Source: Bacteroidetes bacterium UBA7688 (lineage in GTDB: Bacteria > Bacteroidota > Bacteroidia > Chitinophagales > Chitinophagaceae). Taken from it: a stretch of DNA of 8,065 nt. Position numbers and translations under genes: made by a program. Shown here piece after piece: positions 7,328 through 8,065 of the stretch (position 1 is its first letter; the number at the start of each line of letters is the position of its first letter). The DNA lies in assembly GCA_002482815.1 (NCBI GenBank), contig DLGS01000139.1, positions 1 to 8,065 of the forward strand, given 5' to 3'. A model generated the notes under the pieces. It was given only the letters and a program-made list of their open reading frames with translations. It was not told the DNA's origin and searched no databases.

Positions 7328-7583
7328 ATTTCTGACTATTGAGGATGAGATTTTTTCTGTCAACAGGCAGGCCTGTGGCACAACAATAATAACGTACACC
7401 GCCCGGCGTAGCCTGCAGCAGAGCAGACTACGCCGTGGTTAAAAAGGCAGTCCCCCGTCTGCTATGAAAGCAAAGAATGAGGACGTATTCCGCTAAGGCA
7501 CAAAACAGCGCTGACTAAGCCGAACAGGCATTTTACCATTTAAACTTTTAACTTGCTTCGTATGAAGTGTGCTTTCGTTTTTT
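7328..7583. other. Non-coding stretch after the lipoprotein gene
   Basis: Apart from the hairpin at 7404-7435 I see no gene or recognisable site. Plus-strand frames are interrupted frequently. The long minus-strand frame at its left edge (6953-7399) is an antisense shadow of the lipoprotein gene. Together with the decayed sequences to the right it makes a region of about 740 bases lacking any intact gene. Confidence 0.5.
7404..7435. repeat. Strong hairpin sharing cores with sequences at 5677 and 6492
   Basis: CGGCGTAG (7404-7411) pairs with CTACGCCG (7428-7435). Inside, CTGC (7413-7416) pairs with GCAG (7423-7426), with one C/A mismatch between the helices and the loop AGCAGA. It lies about 75 nt after the lipoprotein stop and has no T-run, so it would be an unconventional terminator. 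It shares GCGTAGCCTG exactly with 5677-5686 and GCCCGGCGTA exactly with 6492-6501. That makes a dispersed intergenic repeat a reasonable reading. Confidence 0.6.
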
Positions 7584-7745
7584 TCCCGAATCTCTTCTTA
7601 CCCGGATATCGCCTTCTGTGCCATTAATTTCTCACAACAGATTGGTACCAGGGGACTGCCCACCCCGGTAATGCACAGAGATAACGATATCATTTGCCAG
7701 GGTACCCATTACCATAATCTGGTCTTCAGCTGTTTTCGGTTTTAC
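7584..7745 (-). pseudogene. Decayed fragment of a Gfo/Idh/MocA-family oxidoreductase
   Basis: Read on the minus strand from 7745, the translation gives VKPKTAEDQIMVMGTLAN, then DIVISVHYRGGQSPGTNLL, a TGA stop at 7634-7632, then EINGTEGDIRVRRDSG. This matches the C-terminal substrate-domain sheet of Gfo/Idh/MocA dehydrogenases, where the pattern T-A-E-D-Q, G-T-L-A-N-G, H-Y/F-R-G-G, G-T-N-F-L-W-E-I-N-G-T-E-G-D is characteristic. The stop sits exactly where the family has Trp (TGG to TGA). Another in-frame stop lies at 7748-7746, there is no Rossmann nucleotide-binding domain upstream, and homology stops near 7584. It is therefore a short remnant of a gene for an NAD(P)-dependent sugar or cyclic-polyol dehydrogenase, not a functional gene. 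Identification is from motif memory, not a search. Confidence 0.75.
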
Positions 7746-7949
7746 TCAGCTGTTTCCAACAGCGGGACTTCATAATACTGATAATCATTGCATCGATTTC
7801 GTATTGCTCTTCCGGAATAACAATTTCATTTAAAAATAAATTAACGTGTCGTCATCGAAGCAAATTAATTTATCATAACAATCGGTCTCTAAAGACTTAA
7901 AAAATGCAGGAACTTCAATCACCCTGCCCATCAACAACTCAGCTATCAT
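7726..7949 (-). pseudogene. Small frameshifted reading frame, unknown
   Basis: From an ATG at 7949-7947, preceded by AAGGTG as a possible ribosome-binding site, a 39-residue frame reads MIAELLMGRVIEVPAFFKSL, then ETDCYDKLICFDDDTLIYF, and stops at 7832-7830 just after a run of five T's (7836-7832). One extra T there would join it to a second open frame, LNEIVIPEEQYEIDAMIISI onward, ending at 7728-7726, for a total of about 74 residues. Both halves have a protein-like mix of residues, so a single-base deletion in a homopolymer (or a sequencing error) is plausible. I do not recognise the family. Its end overlaps the oxidoreductase remnant by about 20 nt. Chance open frames cannot be excluded. 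Confidence 0.3.
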
Positions 7950-7970
7950 TCACCTTAAATTTATGTAAGA

Positions 7971-7994
7971 GGGGAACAACAAAAGTTGCTCCCC
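7971..7994. terminator. Terminator-like hairpin
   Basis: GGGGAACAAC (7971-7980) and GTTGCTCCCC (7985-7994) form a 10-bp stem with one A/C mismatch and an AAAA loop. Neither side has a solid T-tract: CATCTTCC follows on plus, TCTTACATAAATTT on minus. The compact GC-capped stem with a tetraloop nevertheless looks like a transcription terminator for a gene beyond the window edge. It also argues that the minus-strand open frame running in from the window edge (8064-7939) is not coding. Confidence 0.5.
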
Positions 7995-8065
7995 ATCTTC
8001 CTATCGAACTAAAATACTCAAAGTGTAAAATTAAGGGGACTGGGAAGGCTTCAATTACAGACTGA

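Noticed and set aside
6953..7399. Minus-strand 148-codon open frame
   Set aside because: It is opposite the lipoprotein gene, which has a clear signal peptide and repeats, so this frame is a shadow.
7569..7775. Plus-strand 68-codon open frame
   Set aside because: It is antisense to the oxidoreductase remnant, whose minus-strand translation carries the recognisable family motifs.
7939..8064. Minus-strand open frame of about 41 codons entering from the window edge
   Set aside because: It runs straight through the strong hairpin at 7971-7994 and shows no recognisable motif. It could be the tail of a gene beyond the window but is better read as chance.

Overview
The window looks like a chromosomal segment of a Bacteroidota bacterium, probably in the Chitinophagaceae/Sphingobacteriaceae range. 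The grounds are a lipoprotein with the short SSC-KKDDKKDE type export signal common in that phylum, A-rich leaders without Shine-Dalgarno sequences, and the general codon style. The assignment is an inference and no 16S or other marker gene is present.

Layout. Bases 1-395 are non-coding. They hold a striking run of five imperfect palindromes of 22-23 bp period (27-133), then an AT-rich stretch that could fold (199-290). Bases 396-5625 hold three same-strand genes forming an anti-phage defence cassette: an OLD-family ATPase/TOPRIM nuclease (GajA-like), a UvrD/Rep-type superfamily 1 helicase overlapping it by 29 nt (GajB-like), and, 45 nt further on, a protein ending in a Shedu (SduA, DUF4263-type) PD-(D/E)XK nuclease domain. 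The first two together are a Gabija system and the third is a Shedu effector. Their juxtaposition in one apparent transcription unit is the main result here. The cassette is visibly more AT-rich than the DNA to its right, which fits acquisition by transfer.

Right of the cassette, 5626-5867 is non-coding and carries a structured segment and a strong intrinsic terminator. A PfpI/DJ-1 family protein is encoded on the minus strand (5868-6401). It is divergent from a plus-strand lipoprotein gene (6575-7327) with repeated Y-x-Y-(D/N/S) hairpin-like segments. Bases 7328-8065 have no intact gene. They contain a hairpin related to sequences near 5677 and 6492, a decayed fragment of a Gfo/Idh/MocA-family oxidoreductase on the minus strand with an internal stop, a small frameshifted minus-strand reading frame of unknown nature, and a terminator-like hairpin. 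This looks like a gene graveyard or insertion zone.

Likely cooperation: in Gabija, GajA (nucleotide-sensing ATPase plus DNA-nicking TOPRIM) and GajB (helicase) act as one complex against phage DNA. The Shedu nuclease would add a second, independently triggered nuclease. Whether the three proteins form one composite system or are two co-transcribed systems cannot be settled from sequence alone.
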